Of a stretch of 64,000 nt of DNA, positions 16,233 to 23,763 are shown piece by piece. Position numbers and translations under genes: made by a program. Source of the DNA: an uncultured Helicobacter sp. (GTDB lineage: Bacteria; Campylobacterota; Campylobacteria; Campylobacterales; Helicobacteraceae). How positions within the stretch are numbered: position 1 is the stretch's first letter; every line of letters starts with the position of its first letter. The stretch lies in the NCBI GenBank assembly GCA_949299115.1, contig CASFZH010000001.1:1-64000 (forward strand). Reading direction: 5' to 3'. The notes under the pieces are model-generated. The model did not search any database and was not told the origin of the DNA. It saw nothing but the letters and a program-made list of their open reading frames with translations.

Positions 16233-17277
16233 TTATTTCCTTTGTTTTTGTAAGACAACCAACATAAAATCCGCTAAGTCATTTTTGTCAATCAAAGCTT
16301 GAATCTCACTAGATATAGCACAAATTTTTTCATATACATGATATGTATCAAAGTTATCAAAAGTATGTATAGTATCCATAAAGCCTTGTCCATAACACCA
16401 TTTACCAATGACATTGTATTGCCCCCCCCCCCCCGTTATACATTATCTCTAAAGCTTTTTCACTAAAAATATTAAGATGATATGGAGGTATTAAGTGTCT
16501 ATAGACTCTGTACGGGGACATAGCATTAGCGTAGCTCGCAAGCGATGGGTGGCGTGGCACTTCTATAACAAGCAGTGAATCTTTTTTCATAGTATTCCCA
16601 AAAAAATCTATCACTTTCTTTGGATTTTCTAAATGTTCTAATGTATTAAAAAATGTTACCACATCAGCATTTCTGATAGATTCTAAAAGCAATGTATCAC
16701 AATTTTTAATATCCAAAAACCCCGATTTGACATACGCCCCGCCTAATTTGTGATTTGAAAACTCTAGGGCTTTGGTATCAGATTCAAACCCTTTGATTTC
16801 ATAGCCCAATTCCTTAGCGGCATAGAGATTTTCTCCACCACCACTGCCTATGTCAAGCCATTTTTTATGGTTTGTATAATGATGCTGCTTCATGACAGAA
16901 TCTATAAAGGCGACTTTTGGTCTGGCAATATTTTCTAAACGCTTGGCAAAAATTTCATCACTCAAATAGCATTCAAATGAGCTTTCATTGCCATCATTGG
17001 TATAAAGCTGGACTAAGTCTTTAAGCGGATTTGCCAAAAAGAGATTCTGACATTCCTGACATTCTTTGTATAGAAAGCCATATATTTGTGCAAAGTCTTG
17101 AATCCTGTCGCTCTCACATATTGGACAGTTGGTATAATAATGTTTGTCTTTAGCAAGAAATTTCATAGCATTTTCTTTAGCTTGTAAGACCTGCGTATTA
17201 ATCCATTGCGGTGTCCTTAAAATCGCCTTGTTATCAAAAGATTTGCCATATTTTTCTATGGTATTTTGTGTTTTCAT
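16233..17277 (-). CDS. Zinc-ribbon SAM methyltransferase, phase-OFF at G13
   Basis: It begins MKTQNTIEKYGKSFDNKAIL. Zinc ribbon CPICESD and CQECQNLFLANP (residues about 51-82), SAM motif I WLDIGSGGGENLY, motif near VVTFFNTLEHLENPKKVIDF, and VIEVPRHPSL. As read it ends 12 residues after the G13 run (NGGGGAIQCHW). With G12 or G15 it continues QYNVIGKWCYGQGFMDTIHT to a stop at 16233, just before the pyruvyl transferase, giving about 347 residues. It overlaps the previous gene by 4 bases (ATGA). Predicted to methylate a nucleotide sugar or glycan residue. Confidence 0.75.
16422..16434. repeat. C13 (coding G13) contingency tract
   Basis: Thirteen C on the plus strand. G12 or G15 in the coding strand opens a further 60 or so codons that end right at the next gene, so G13 is an OFF state. 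Confidence 0.9.
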
Positions 17278-18328
17278 CGCTTGTCCCTTTCGTGCTTTTT
17301 AAATACACATCTCATGTACCCCCCCCCCCCCGTTAATGTAGTATAATGTTGCAAAAATGCTTTTGTGCTATCATTACTGCATTCAATAAATTCACTAACT
17401 TTCTTATCTATATTTTGTTCTTTGCAAAGTTCTAAAATACTGACATCAAAAATACCTTTGGTATCTATAAACTTAAGAGCAAAATTGTTTTTATAAGCAA
17501 ATAAATTTATATTTTGAGTGCTAAATCCATTGAGATGCATTGGGGGAAATATGGCACTTGTAATAATTTTATCATTATGATAAGGCAGTAGTGTCTCTGT
17601 TATGCCAACACTATTTGGCACAGCAAATAAAAATAATCCATTTGGTTTTAGTGTATTGTAGATTTGACTGCAAAACATATTTGGATCAATAAGATGTTCC
17701 ATTATGTCAAAGCCAATCACGATGTCAAATTCAACCCCTAGATTTTTTAATTCTTCTGCAGCCATATTTTTAAACATAACATTGGAATCATTTTTATCTC
17801 TTGCTTCATTAGCTATTTGGATTGCCATTTTGTCTAAATCAATGCCATAATATACAATATTATAAAAACCTTGTGATTCCAAATAAGATTTGAGAGCGTA
17901 GATAAAATTTCCTGTATTGCACCCAACTTCTAGAATATTAATTTGTATAGTATGTTTTATAATAGGGATAATTTGTGGAATTATAAACTCCAATCTTGTA
18001 TCTTTGATAGCAACATTATCGTGTTGTGTTTTATGTAGAGTTGTATAGAGCTGTACACTTGTGCTTTTGTTATAATAAATATTCAATATTTCTTGATTTG
18101 GGATGGGATTAACATAATAAGAATTGCAGATGTTACAGATGCAGACTTCATAACGCTCCAAAAATTTTTTATCATTTCCAAAATTATTGCTACCACAAAT
18201 GGGACAATTCTATATTCAAATTTATCATAGTAGGTGTCAAAAATATACTTTGCGTTCTCAATACGCTTTTTATATAATTCTTTAATATTGTCATATGGCT
18301 TATAGTCAGTATATTTGCGATATTGCAT
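17274..18328 (-). CDS. Zinc-ribbon SAM methyltransferase, tract in frame but upstream frameshift
   Basis: The true start is probably ATG 18326-18328 behind AAGGAAACTTTG (MQYRKYTDYKPYDNIKELYK). After about 39 codons the frame shifts by one at FEYR. Adding one A gives NCPICGSNNFGNDKKFLERY and the second knuckle CICNICNSYYVNP. SAM motif I is ILEVGCNTGNFIYAL; later motifs are DIVIGFDIMEHLIDPNMF and GLFLFAVPN. The G13 tract near the 3' end is in frame (TLTGGGGYMRCVFKKHERDK) and the natural stop overlaps the next gene by 4 bases. So this tract is ON, but a separate lesion near 18215 breaks the N-terminus. Without it the product would be about 351 residues. Confidence 0.7.
17319..17331. repeat. C13 (coding G13) contingency tract, in frame
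   Basis: Thirteen C on the plus strand, 15 codons before the gene's end. G13 reads to the natural stop. Shortening or lengthening would give a slightly altered tail (for example VHEMCI). Confidence 0.9.
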
Positions 18329-18344
18329 CAAAGTTTCCTTATAA

Positions 18345-19514
18345 TTAATTTTGATTAGTATTTTGTAAAAGATAGTCTGCAAATTCGCGAACTGCCCCTT
18401 GTCCACCACATCGATTAAGGCATATAATGCATGGTAAAGACGTGATGCAGGCTTGTGCATCTTTAGGGCAAGCTCCAATCCCCACTGCCCGTAACACTAA
18501 CTCATCGTTTATATCATCTCCGATATATGCCACAGAATCTAGACTAATATTTTCTTGTTTGCAAATTTCTTGAAGTCTTGTAAGTTTTTGCTCCCGTGAA
18601 AGCCCCATATAGAGATAATCTACCTGAAGTTTAGTAGCACGATCTTTTACAATAGCAGTATTTTCTCCAGTGAGAATTGCTGTTTTGATACCCGCTTGCT
18701 TTAATAGCTCAAAGCCCTTGCCATCTAAGGTATTAAATTTCTTATATTCTATACCATTATTAGAATAATACATGCCACCATCGGTGAGTGTACCATCAAC
18801 ATCGCTAGCAAAAAGTTTAATTGATAATGCTTTATTGTGTAATCTTGTGGATTGATAATGTTTCATCAGTGATTCTGCAATGTGCCAGTCAAGCTCCTCA
18901 TCAATCTCAATACCTTTATATTCTTCCATTTCATAGATTCTTACATTCCCAGAGATTCTATTTTGTTCTTTCCATAGCTTTTCAATCGTGGTTACATAAA
19001 ATGCCCCATTTTCCATCAAACAACCATTAAAATCTTGTCTTCTTGGTCTTTTTTGAGGATCATAGTTTAGAGCAGCACCTTTACTATCCCAAAAAAATCT
19101 TTTAATCCTTACACAGCTAAGCATGCTATCTGCTTTATTTGTTTGAAAATCAAAAATAGCAGTATTAAAATCTTTTGTTTCTGTTAATGGGGAAGTGGCT
19201 TGAACCAATACAAATATATCGCTATAAGATAAATTTGTATTGGCATTTATATATTCAAGCATAACAGATTCTGTACTCGATTCATCTTGTGCATTCCGTG
19301 CCTCTCTGCGATATATTTCAACCTTAGAAAAACAAAATGACAAAACAATATTTTCAATCTCACTACAATCAGTCGCCACGATAATTTTATCCACTAATGA
19401 TTGCTGCAAAGATTCTAGATTCCAATAGCATAGAGGCTTGCCACAAAAGTTTTTGATATTTTTGAATTTTATACTTTTACTTCCACATCTTAGGGGCATA
19501 AAGGCAATTATCAT
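18345..19514 (-). CDS. CMP-nonulosonate synthetase fused to HAD phosphatase
   Basis: 389 residues. Residues 1-225: cytidylyltransferase of the NeuA/KdsB type (IIAFMPLRCGSKSIKFKN P-loop-like start, CGKPLCYWNLES, VLVQATSPLT, NGAFYVT, IEIDEELDW). Residues 232-389: KdsC-type HAD phosphatase with a complete set of catalytic motifs: D238 and D240 in SDVDGTLTDGG, T282 in ILTGE, K310, and YIGDDINDELV. Animal CMP-sialate synthetases carry the same fusion with a degenerate HAD; here it looks active. It could dephosphorylate a nonulosonate-9-phosphate and activate the product with CTP. It overlaps the NeuB-type gene by 4 bases (ATGA), so the two are coupled. Confidence 0.88.
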   Translation of the reverse strand: MIIAFMPLRCGSKSIKFKNIKNFCGKPLCYWNLESLQQSLVDKIIVATDCSEIENIVLSFCFSKVEIYRREARNAQDESSTESVMLEYINANTNLSYSDIFVLVQATSPLTETKDFNTAIFDFQTNKADSMLSCVRIKRFFWDSKGAALNYDPQKRPRRQDFNGCLMENGAFYVTTIEKLWKEQNRISGNVRIYEMEEYKGIEIDEELDWHIAESLMKHYQSTRLHNKALSIKLFASDVDGTLTDGGMYYSNNGIEYKKFNTLDGKGFELLKQAGIKTAILTGENTAIVKDRATKLQVDYLYMGLSREQKLTRLQEICKQENISLDSVAYIGDDINDELVLRAVGIGACPKDAQACITSLPCIICLNRCGGQGAVREFADYLLQNTNQN

Positions 19515-20386
19515 CTATAACATCCATATTTTAATTTTTTTCTTTGCTCTACCTCTATATCAAGTATTTCTTTATCTTTATATCGTAGTGCCTGTTGTAC
19601 TTCTTTTAAGGATTTGATGAGATTCTGAAGTTCATCGGGTTCAAGCGATGCACTGTGGTCTGTTCCTTTCCAATTTTTATTTTTTGTAAAGTGCCTTTCG
19701 ATATAAGTTGCACCCAGTGTAAAAGCGGCAATATCTAAATCAATTCCTAAGTGATGCCCAGAATATCCAACTTGCTTAATTTTCTTGCCATATTGTTCAT
19801 AGATTCTTGAGATTTCTAACAAACAAGCTTCCTTACAGGAAATAGGATAACCAGAAGTACAAGCGTAGAGCACCAATTGTTGTGTTTTATTCTTATGTTC
19901 AAATAAATTTATGATTTTTTGCTCTTCAGCTCGTGTTGTCATTCCCAAGCTAATATGCACTTCACCATCATAATCATCTCTTAGAATCTCAAGCAAAGCA
20001 TAGTTTGTGTTACATCCTGAAGGAATTTTTATAAATGGTGGATTAAGGGTAATTATCTCTTTTGCTGAAGTTGTATCCCATACAGAAGTGCTATACGTAA
20101 TCCCTATTTGTTGTCCATAAGCTTGTAATTCTTTATGTTGTTGTAGAGAAAACTCCAATACTTCTCTATGTTCCCCATAGGTTTTGCCATAAGAATTCTT
20201 TGGATTTGGATGAGGTGCATTGTATTGCTCTGGAGTTAGGAGTTCTTTATTGTTGCGTTTTTGAAATTTTGCGATGTTAGCACCAGCTTGTTTGGCTAAA
20301 AACATCAATTCTTTAGCGATATGTAAATCCCCTTTATGGTTACAACCAATTTCTGCTATGATTTTTGGCATTATGCAATCATTCAT
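19511..20386 (-). CDS. NeuB-family nonulosonate synthase lacking the SAF domain
   Basis: 291 residues from ATG 20386, preceded by AGGAGCTAAA; the stop of the previous gene lies just before it. TIM-barrel motifs: KIIAEIGCNHKGDLHIAKEL, ANIAKFQKRN, TYSTSVWDTTSA, FIKIPSG, GYSGHHLGIDLDIAAFTLGA and ERHFTKNKNWKGTDHSASLE. It condenses PEP with a mannose-type aldose (ManNAc, Man-6-P or a diamino sugar) to a nine-carbon acid. It ends at VEQRKKLKYGCYR, where typical 340-residue synthases continue into the antifreeze-like SAF domain, so that domain is absent. Coupled on both sides to the CBS-cupin and CMP-synthetase genes, which defines a three-gene pathway unit. Confidence 0.88.
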   Translation of the reverse strand: MNDCIMPKIIAEIGCNHKGDLHIAKELMFLAKQAGANIAKFQKRNNKELLTPEQYNAPHPNPKNSYGKTYGEHREVLEFSLQQHKELQAYGQQIGITYSTSVWDTTSAKEIITLNPPFIKIPSGCNTNYALLEILRDDYDGEVHISLGMTTRAEEQKIINLFEHKNKTQQLVLYACTSGYPISCKEACLLEISRIYEQYGKKIKQVGYSGHHLGIDLDIAAFTLGATYIERHFTKNKNWKGTDHSASLEPDELQNLIKSLKEVQQALRYKDKEILDIEVEQRKKLKYGCYR

Positions 20387-20387
20387 T

Positions 20388-21185
20388 TTAGCTCCTATTG
20401 TATTTATCTTCGTATCGAATGATGTCGTCTTCTCCAAAATAATTACCTCTTTGAAGCTCAAAAAATACAAGATTGTTTTTTGACGAAATATTTAAGATTC
20501 TATGCTTACAGCCTTTTGGGATAAAAACATATTTTCCTGGATACACTTGCATCTGAGTATCCTCCAAAACTACATTTCCCTTGCCATAGACTATAATCCA
20601 GTGCTCCTCTCTATGTCTGTGTTTTTGCAAACTGATAGCCTGCAAAGGGAAGATAACTATAATTTTAGATTGCAAAATTTTTGTCAATAAAACACTCTTG
20701 TAAAACCCCCAAGGACGTGCATAAATATCAAGCTCTTTTTTGTATTTTTTTAATAATCTATAATTGTAGTTGCTCCCATTAAGGCTATTATGCAATACAG
20801 CGGAATGAAACTCTGATTTAGTTATATAATTAACAAGCTGCTTTTGTTTATTGATAATGGGCAACACTGCAATCTTATCTTGCATAAAAAGCAAGCTTAA
20901 TGTTGAAAATTCAAAAGTATTTTCATCGATACACACAGGAATATTTTTGTTTTGCATAAATTGCAAACAAGGGGCATTAAGATTAATATCCCCATTGTGC
21001 TGTATTAATAGTCGTCTTATATCTCCATCTGTAATAACTTGTACCAGAGCATTGTTTTTATCAACTAAAAACACAAATCCCTCTTTGTTTATCTCTATTT
21101 GCCTTAAAATATCAAGAATACTATTGTGCAATGAACAGCATATATGTGCAAATTTATCAAATTTATTCTTTATCTTTGCCATCAT
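20388..21185 (-). CDS. CBS-pair plus type II phosphomannose isomerase cupin
   Basis: 265 residues. Residues about 15-130: two CBS motifs (LVQVITDGDIRRLL, KIAVLPIINKQKQLVNYITK), usually adenylate- or sugar-sensing. Residues 155-265: a cupin that follows the ManC C-terminal isomerase domain closely (RPWGFYKSV, ISLQKHRHREEHWIIVYGKG with metal ligands H189 and H191, FIPKGCKHRILN, RGNYFGEDDIIRYEDKYNR). It would interconvert fructose-6-P and mannose-6-P, with CBS regulation. No guanylyltransferase domain is present. The position before the NeuB-type synthase suggests it supplies mannose-6-P. It could instead be a non-catalytic regulatory cupin. Confidence 0.8.
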   Translation of the reverse strand: MMAKIKNKFDKFAHICCSLHNSILDILRQIEINKEGFVFLVDKNNALVQVITDGDIRRLLIQHNGDINLNAPCLQFMQNKNIPVCIDENTFEFSTLSLLFMQDKIAVLPIINKQKQLVNYITKSEFHSAVLHNSLNGSNYNYRLLKKYKKELDIYARPWGFYKSVLLTKILQSKIIVIFPLQAISLQKHRHREEHWIIVYGKGNVVLEDTQMQVYPGKYVFIPKGCKHRILNISSKNNLVFFELQRGNYFGEDDIIRYEDKYNRS

Positions 21186-21327
21186 GCAACCTTATTGATG
21201 TGTAGTAAAGAATCTACATTATATGTACATCTTGCTACTATAGATTGATGTAGTATAGACTCACATGACAGGCAAAAAAATGTGGCGGTGCTTTGATACC
21301 GTTTTAGTTTATAGAATCCCAAATGCC
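21186..21327. other. Spacer inside the glycan locus
   Basis: 142 bases between the CBS-cupin start and the neuB remnant. No ORF; it presumably represents the scar left by loss of most of the neuB1-type gene. TAGATTCT-like words are present. Confidence 0.4.
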
Positions 21328-21453
21328 TCATCGTATGACCTTTTGGCTTTTTGTAAGCTCCGAATTACCACTGTGGTTTATGCCTATTTCTGGCACCACA
21401 AGCGGCGGACTAGATTCTGAAATAGTAAGATGTTGGATATGGATTGTGTGCAT
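21328..21453 (-). pseudogene. neuB: 5' remnant of a second neuB (sialic acid synthase)
   Basis: Forty-one codons: [20 protein letters not shown] followed by [12 protein letters not shown]. This matches the start of C. jejuni NeuB1 ([20 protein letters not shown] and INHNGSLELAK). The ATG overlaps the sialyltransferase stop (TAATG). In C. jejuni LOS loci cstII is followed directly by neuB1, so this is the stump of that arrangement. It stops at TGA 21328 with nothing recognisable after it. It differs clearly from the intact SAF-less synthase at 19511. Confidence 0.75.
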
Positions 21454-22400
21454 TATAAACCCAAACCTTTTTGAAATTTCTTCGCTTCGCGTTTTTGCAT
21501 TTTACGTTTATATTCTTGTTTAAATGCTTTAGGTAAAAAGAATAAATCACGCATAATATTGAGAATCATATTGCTACTCCTAGATTCTGTAACAAAATAG
21601 CTATCAGCACTAGATGGTTTAATACCATAAGTTTGGTATGCTTTCTTTGGTGGTAATAGCATATCCTTGGTATAATTTTTAGGTTTTTCTTCTGGTATAT
21701 AGGTGTTGTGCGTTATGGGTGCTAGAGGTATAGATTTAGCTAAAGGAGACTTGGGACATAGGGCATAAAAATTAACATTATAAGTTTTTGCAAGAAAATC
21801 CAATACTTTTAAGTCTGTGTCAGTGGAATGCCAAGTTTCAAAAACTGGCTTATTGAGTGCAAAATGTGGAGCAATAGTTAAGAAGTTTTTTTGTTTAATA
21901 TCAAATCCGTAGGTAAAATCCCCTTGTGTATAAAAATCAATTCCGGCTATATAAATTTCTCTATATCCCATAGCTACCCCAATAGCACAAGCATAAATCC
22001 CCGAAGTAGCCACAGCATAATTATATAAAAAATTGTATTTCATATATATTTCAAATTCTTTAATATGTTTAAAAAAATCATGTCCCATTATTACATCGGG
22101 AAAAAATGAGGCATTTTGCATAAAATGCGGACAATCATGATTTGGTAAGCCAAAAGTATGGGCTATGATATTGTCTATCACATATTCCTGATTTTGTATA
22201 AGATTTTTTAATGTATAATAATTCTCTAAAATATGATGAGTAAGCACAAAAGCTGCTGTGATTTTCTTACCTAAAAAATATTTTTCCTCAAAATGAAAGA
22301 GATTCACTCGGAAAACATCATATTCTAAAGGTAATCTTGCATAGTCAATTTCTGTTAAACTTGGTGCATTACCAGATACCACAAGAGCTTTATTTTTCAT
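21453..22400 (-). CDS. GT42 sialyltransferase (CstI/CstII-like)
   Basis: About 315 residues. ATG 22400 ([15 protein letters not shown]) is preferred over ATG 22406 because AAGG sits 8 bases upstream of it. Side by side with Cst[17 protein letters not shown] / [34 protein letters not shown] / [57 protein letters not shown]. The catalytic-base region is kept ([15 protein letters not shown] versus GHSKNTDIKALEFL). It transfers sialic acid (or a related nonulosonate) from CMP to a galactoside of the LOS/LPS core at the inner membrane. The basic C-terminal tail ([20 protein letters not shown]) fits membrane association. T13 lies upstream. Confidence 0.9.
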   Translation of the reverse strand: MKNKALVVSGNAPSLTEIDYARLPLEYDVFRVNLFHFEEKYFLGKKITAAFVLTHHILENYYTLKNLIQNQEYVIDNIIAHTFGLPNHDCPHFMQNASFFPDVIMGHDFFKHIKEFEIYMKYNFLYNYAVATSGIYACAIGVAMGYREIYIAGIDFYTQGDFTYGFDIKQKNFLTIAPHFALNKPVFETWHSTDTDLKVLDFLAKTYNVNFYALCPKSPLAKSIPLAPITHNTYIPEEKPKNYTKDMLLPPKKAYQTYGIKPSSADSYFVTESRSSNMILNIMRDLFFLPKAFKQEYKRKMQKREAKKFQKGLGL

Positions 22401-22448
22401 AAACATAACCTTAAAAATATTGGAATTATTGCTATTTGCGTATATTAC

Positions 22449-22461
22449 AAAAAAAAAAAAA
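22449..22461 (-). repeat. A13 (T13 on coding strand) upstream of the sialyltransferase
   Basis: Thirteen A on the plus strand, ending 49 bases before the chosen start codon. On the coding strand TAATAT follows within a few bases, so the tract lies where a -35 or UP region would be. Slippage would change promoter spacing. Confidence 0.6.
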
Positions 22462-22517
22462 CAAGTCTAGGGTGAATTATTTTATTTTATAAAAAAGCAA
22501 TAGGATTGCTATAAATC

Positions 22518-22546
22518 TTGACTTTGTTTAGTATTTTTGGTAAAAT
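22518..22546 (+). promoter_or_regulatory. Sigma-70 promoter of tRNA-Met
   Basis: TTGACT, 17 bases, TAAAAT, ending 12 bases before the first base of the tRNA. Near-consensus -35 for this AT-rich organism. Confidence 0.8.
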
Positions 22547-22558
22547 ATCGGGCTTTAA

Positions 22559-22636
22559 GTCAGGGTAGCTCAGCTGGTTTAGAGCGCTGGTCTCATAAGC
22601 CGGAGGTCGGGAGTTCAAGTCTCCCCCTTGACACCA
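22559..22636 (+). tRNA. tRNA-Met (CAT anticodon)
   Basis: 78 bases, CCA encoded. Acceptor GTCAGGG pairs with CCTTGAC (one G-T). D-arm AGCTCAGCTGGTTTAGAGC. Anticodon loop CTCATAA with anticodon CAT. T-arm GTTCAAGTC. G1-C72 pairing is that of an elongator rather than an initiator. A tRNA-Ile2 (lysidine-modified CAT) is the alternative. Confidence 0.9.
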
Positions 22637-22642
22637 TACACT

Positions 22643-22651
22643 TTGACACCA
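22643..22651 (+). repeat. Duplicate of the tRNA 3' end
   Basis: TTGACACCA, identical to the last 9 bases of tRNA-Met, six bases downstream. Such duplications are left by site-specific integration at tRNA genes. Short enough to be chance. Confidence 0.35.
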
Positions 22652-22963
22652 CATATTTTCTTGTAATTTTTAAGTTATCTACAATATTTGATACATCAAA
22701 TAGTTCTTAGTCTCATATTAAATACTTTTTATATTTTAAATGATATTCCTATACAATCTTGTTGAGGTTGTAAAATGCTGCAAAATCTTTTACTAACAAT
22801 GCAGCAGAGTATTGAAGATGCTTCGATTCTATATTAGCCCAAAACTTCCAAATTCTCTTGTGTGTATATTGTTTTGTTTAGTTAAGACAAACATTGCTCA
22901 CATAAAATATTAGAAAATAATATTCATTTTTATTTTCTTTTAAGTTTTTTTAATTTAAAATTA

Positions 22964-22978
22964 TAATAGTAATTATTA
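22964..22978. promoter_or_regulatory. Fur-box-like sequence
   Basis: TAATAGTAATTATTA, one mismatch to the H. pylori holo-Fur 7-1-7 consensus TAATAATnATTATTA. It lies 26 bases upstream of a short ORF at 23005 and about 790 bases before the TonB receptor. Confidence 0.4.
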
Positions 22979-23004
22979 TTTATTATATAAATAAAGGTAT
23001 AAGT

Positions 23005-23166
23005 ATGATTACTATGTTATTTTATAGTATTAATGTTGTTAATGTCGAATCTTATTGGAATACAGATTTTAGAGTCTTGCATATACATTGTAGATTCGAA
23101 AATCTAATCATGTGTGAAGGCAAAGTGGAACATCTAAGGCATCTAAGAATCTACAAAGAGTTTTAA
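23005..23166 (+). pseudogene. Short ORF behind a Fur-like box, cut by a repeat
   Basis: An ATG with AAAGGTATAAGT upstream opens 53 codons (MITMLFYSINVVNVESYWNT and onward). From about 23090 the codons lie in repeat-family sequence (TAGATTCGAAAATC, ATCTAAGAATCTAC). It looks like the 5' stump of an iron-regulated gene whose body was lost at the repeat. Function unknown; it may be chance. Confidence 0.25.
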
Positions 23167-23170
23167 GATT

Positions 23171-23290
23171 ATAGAATCTACACTTTAGATATTTCGGGTT
23201 TTACCCTCAATATGACAAAGATTCTAGATTCTTAGATATTTCGCTTCACTCAATATGACGTATTTATAGATTCTAGATTCTCATACACAC
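23171..23290. repeat. Dispersed palindromic repeat, copy B (inverted relative to A)
   Basis: ACTTTAGATATTTCGGGTT, then ACCCTCAATATGAC (23182-23216), then TTAGATATTTCGCTTC and ACTCAATATGACGTATTTAT. The second half is the reverse complement of 11585-11640 with a few changes. Both copies are in long intergenic regions. Confidence 0.7.
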
Positions 23291-23425
23291 ATGTTAATCT
23301 GTCATGTTGAGGATATGAAGTATCCGAAACATCTAAAATTCAAGAATCTAAAAAGAATTTAGATTCTAGTCATATTAAGGGTAGCAAAATATCTAAAGTG
23401 CAAATTTTAGATTCTGTAAAAGTCT
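23291..23425. repeat. Degenerate repeat-family sequence
   Basis: GTCATGTTGAGGATATGAAG, ATTTAGATTCTAGTCATATT and AAAATATCTAAAGTGC: further diverged units following copy B. Confidence 0.5.
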
Positions 23426-23763
23426 ATAAGGAATAGAGGAATTCCAAGATTTATATTAAAACCTTATTTTACAGGTTAGGACAATCCAAATCATAATATT
23501 TTGCTTTGCGTCATAGTAAGAAGTCATAGGCTTTGTGATAATCATGCAATGGATTATTAACTCCTATTTACTGATATTATGAGATTTTGATTTTCTTTAT
23601 GTCATGTTAGTGTACATCGTAACTAAAAGATTTATGCAGAGATTCTGTAATCTTTAGACAGCTATACTACCTCAATTTGGAACCCGACAATACTATAAGA
23701 TTCTTAATTATTCACAACATAACAACTTATATTATATATGAATTGTAAAAAAGAGGTGTTATT
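23426..23763. other. Spacer upstream of the TonB receptor
   Basis: About 340 AT-rich bases. AAGAGGTGTTATT before ATG is the ribosome-binding site. I see no clear Fur box in the last 150 bases. Confidence 0.4.

Noticed and set aside
18083-18478. 131-residue ORF between the CMP-synthetase and the methyltransferase
   Set aside because: It starts inside the upstream gene in another frame. Only its middle (MQYRKYTDYK and onward) is real, as the frameshifted start of the methyltransferase.
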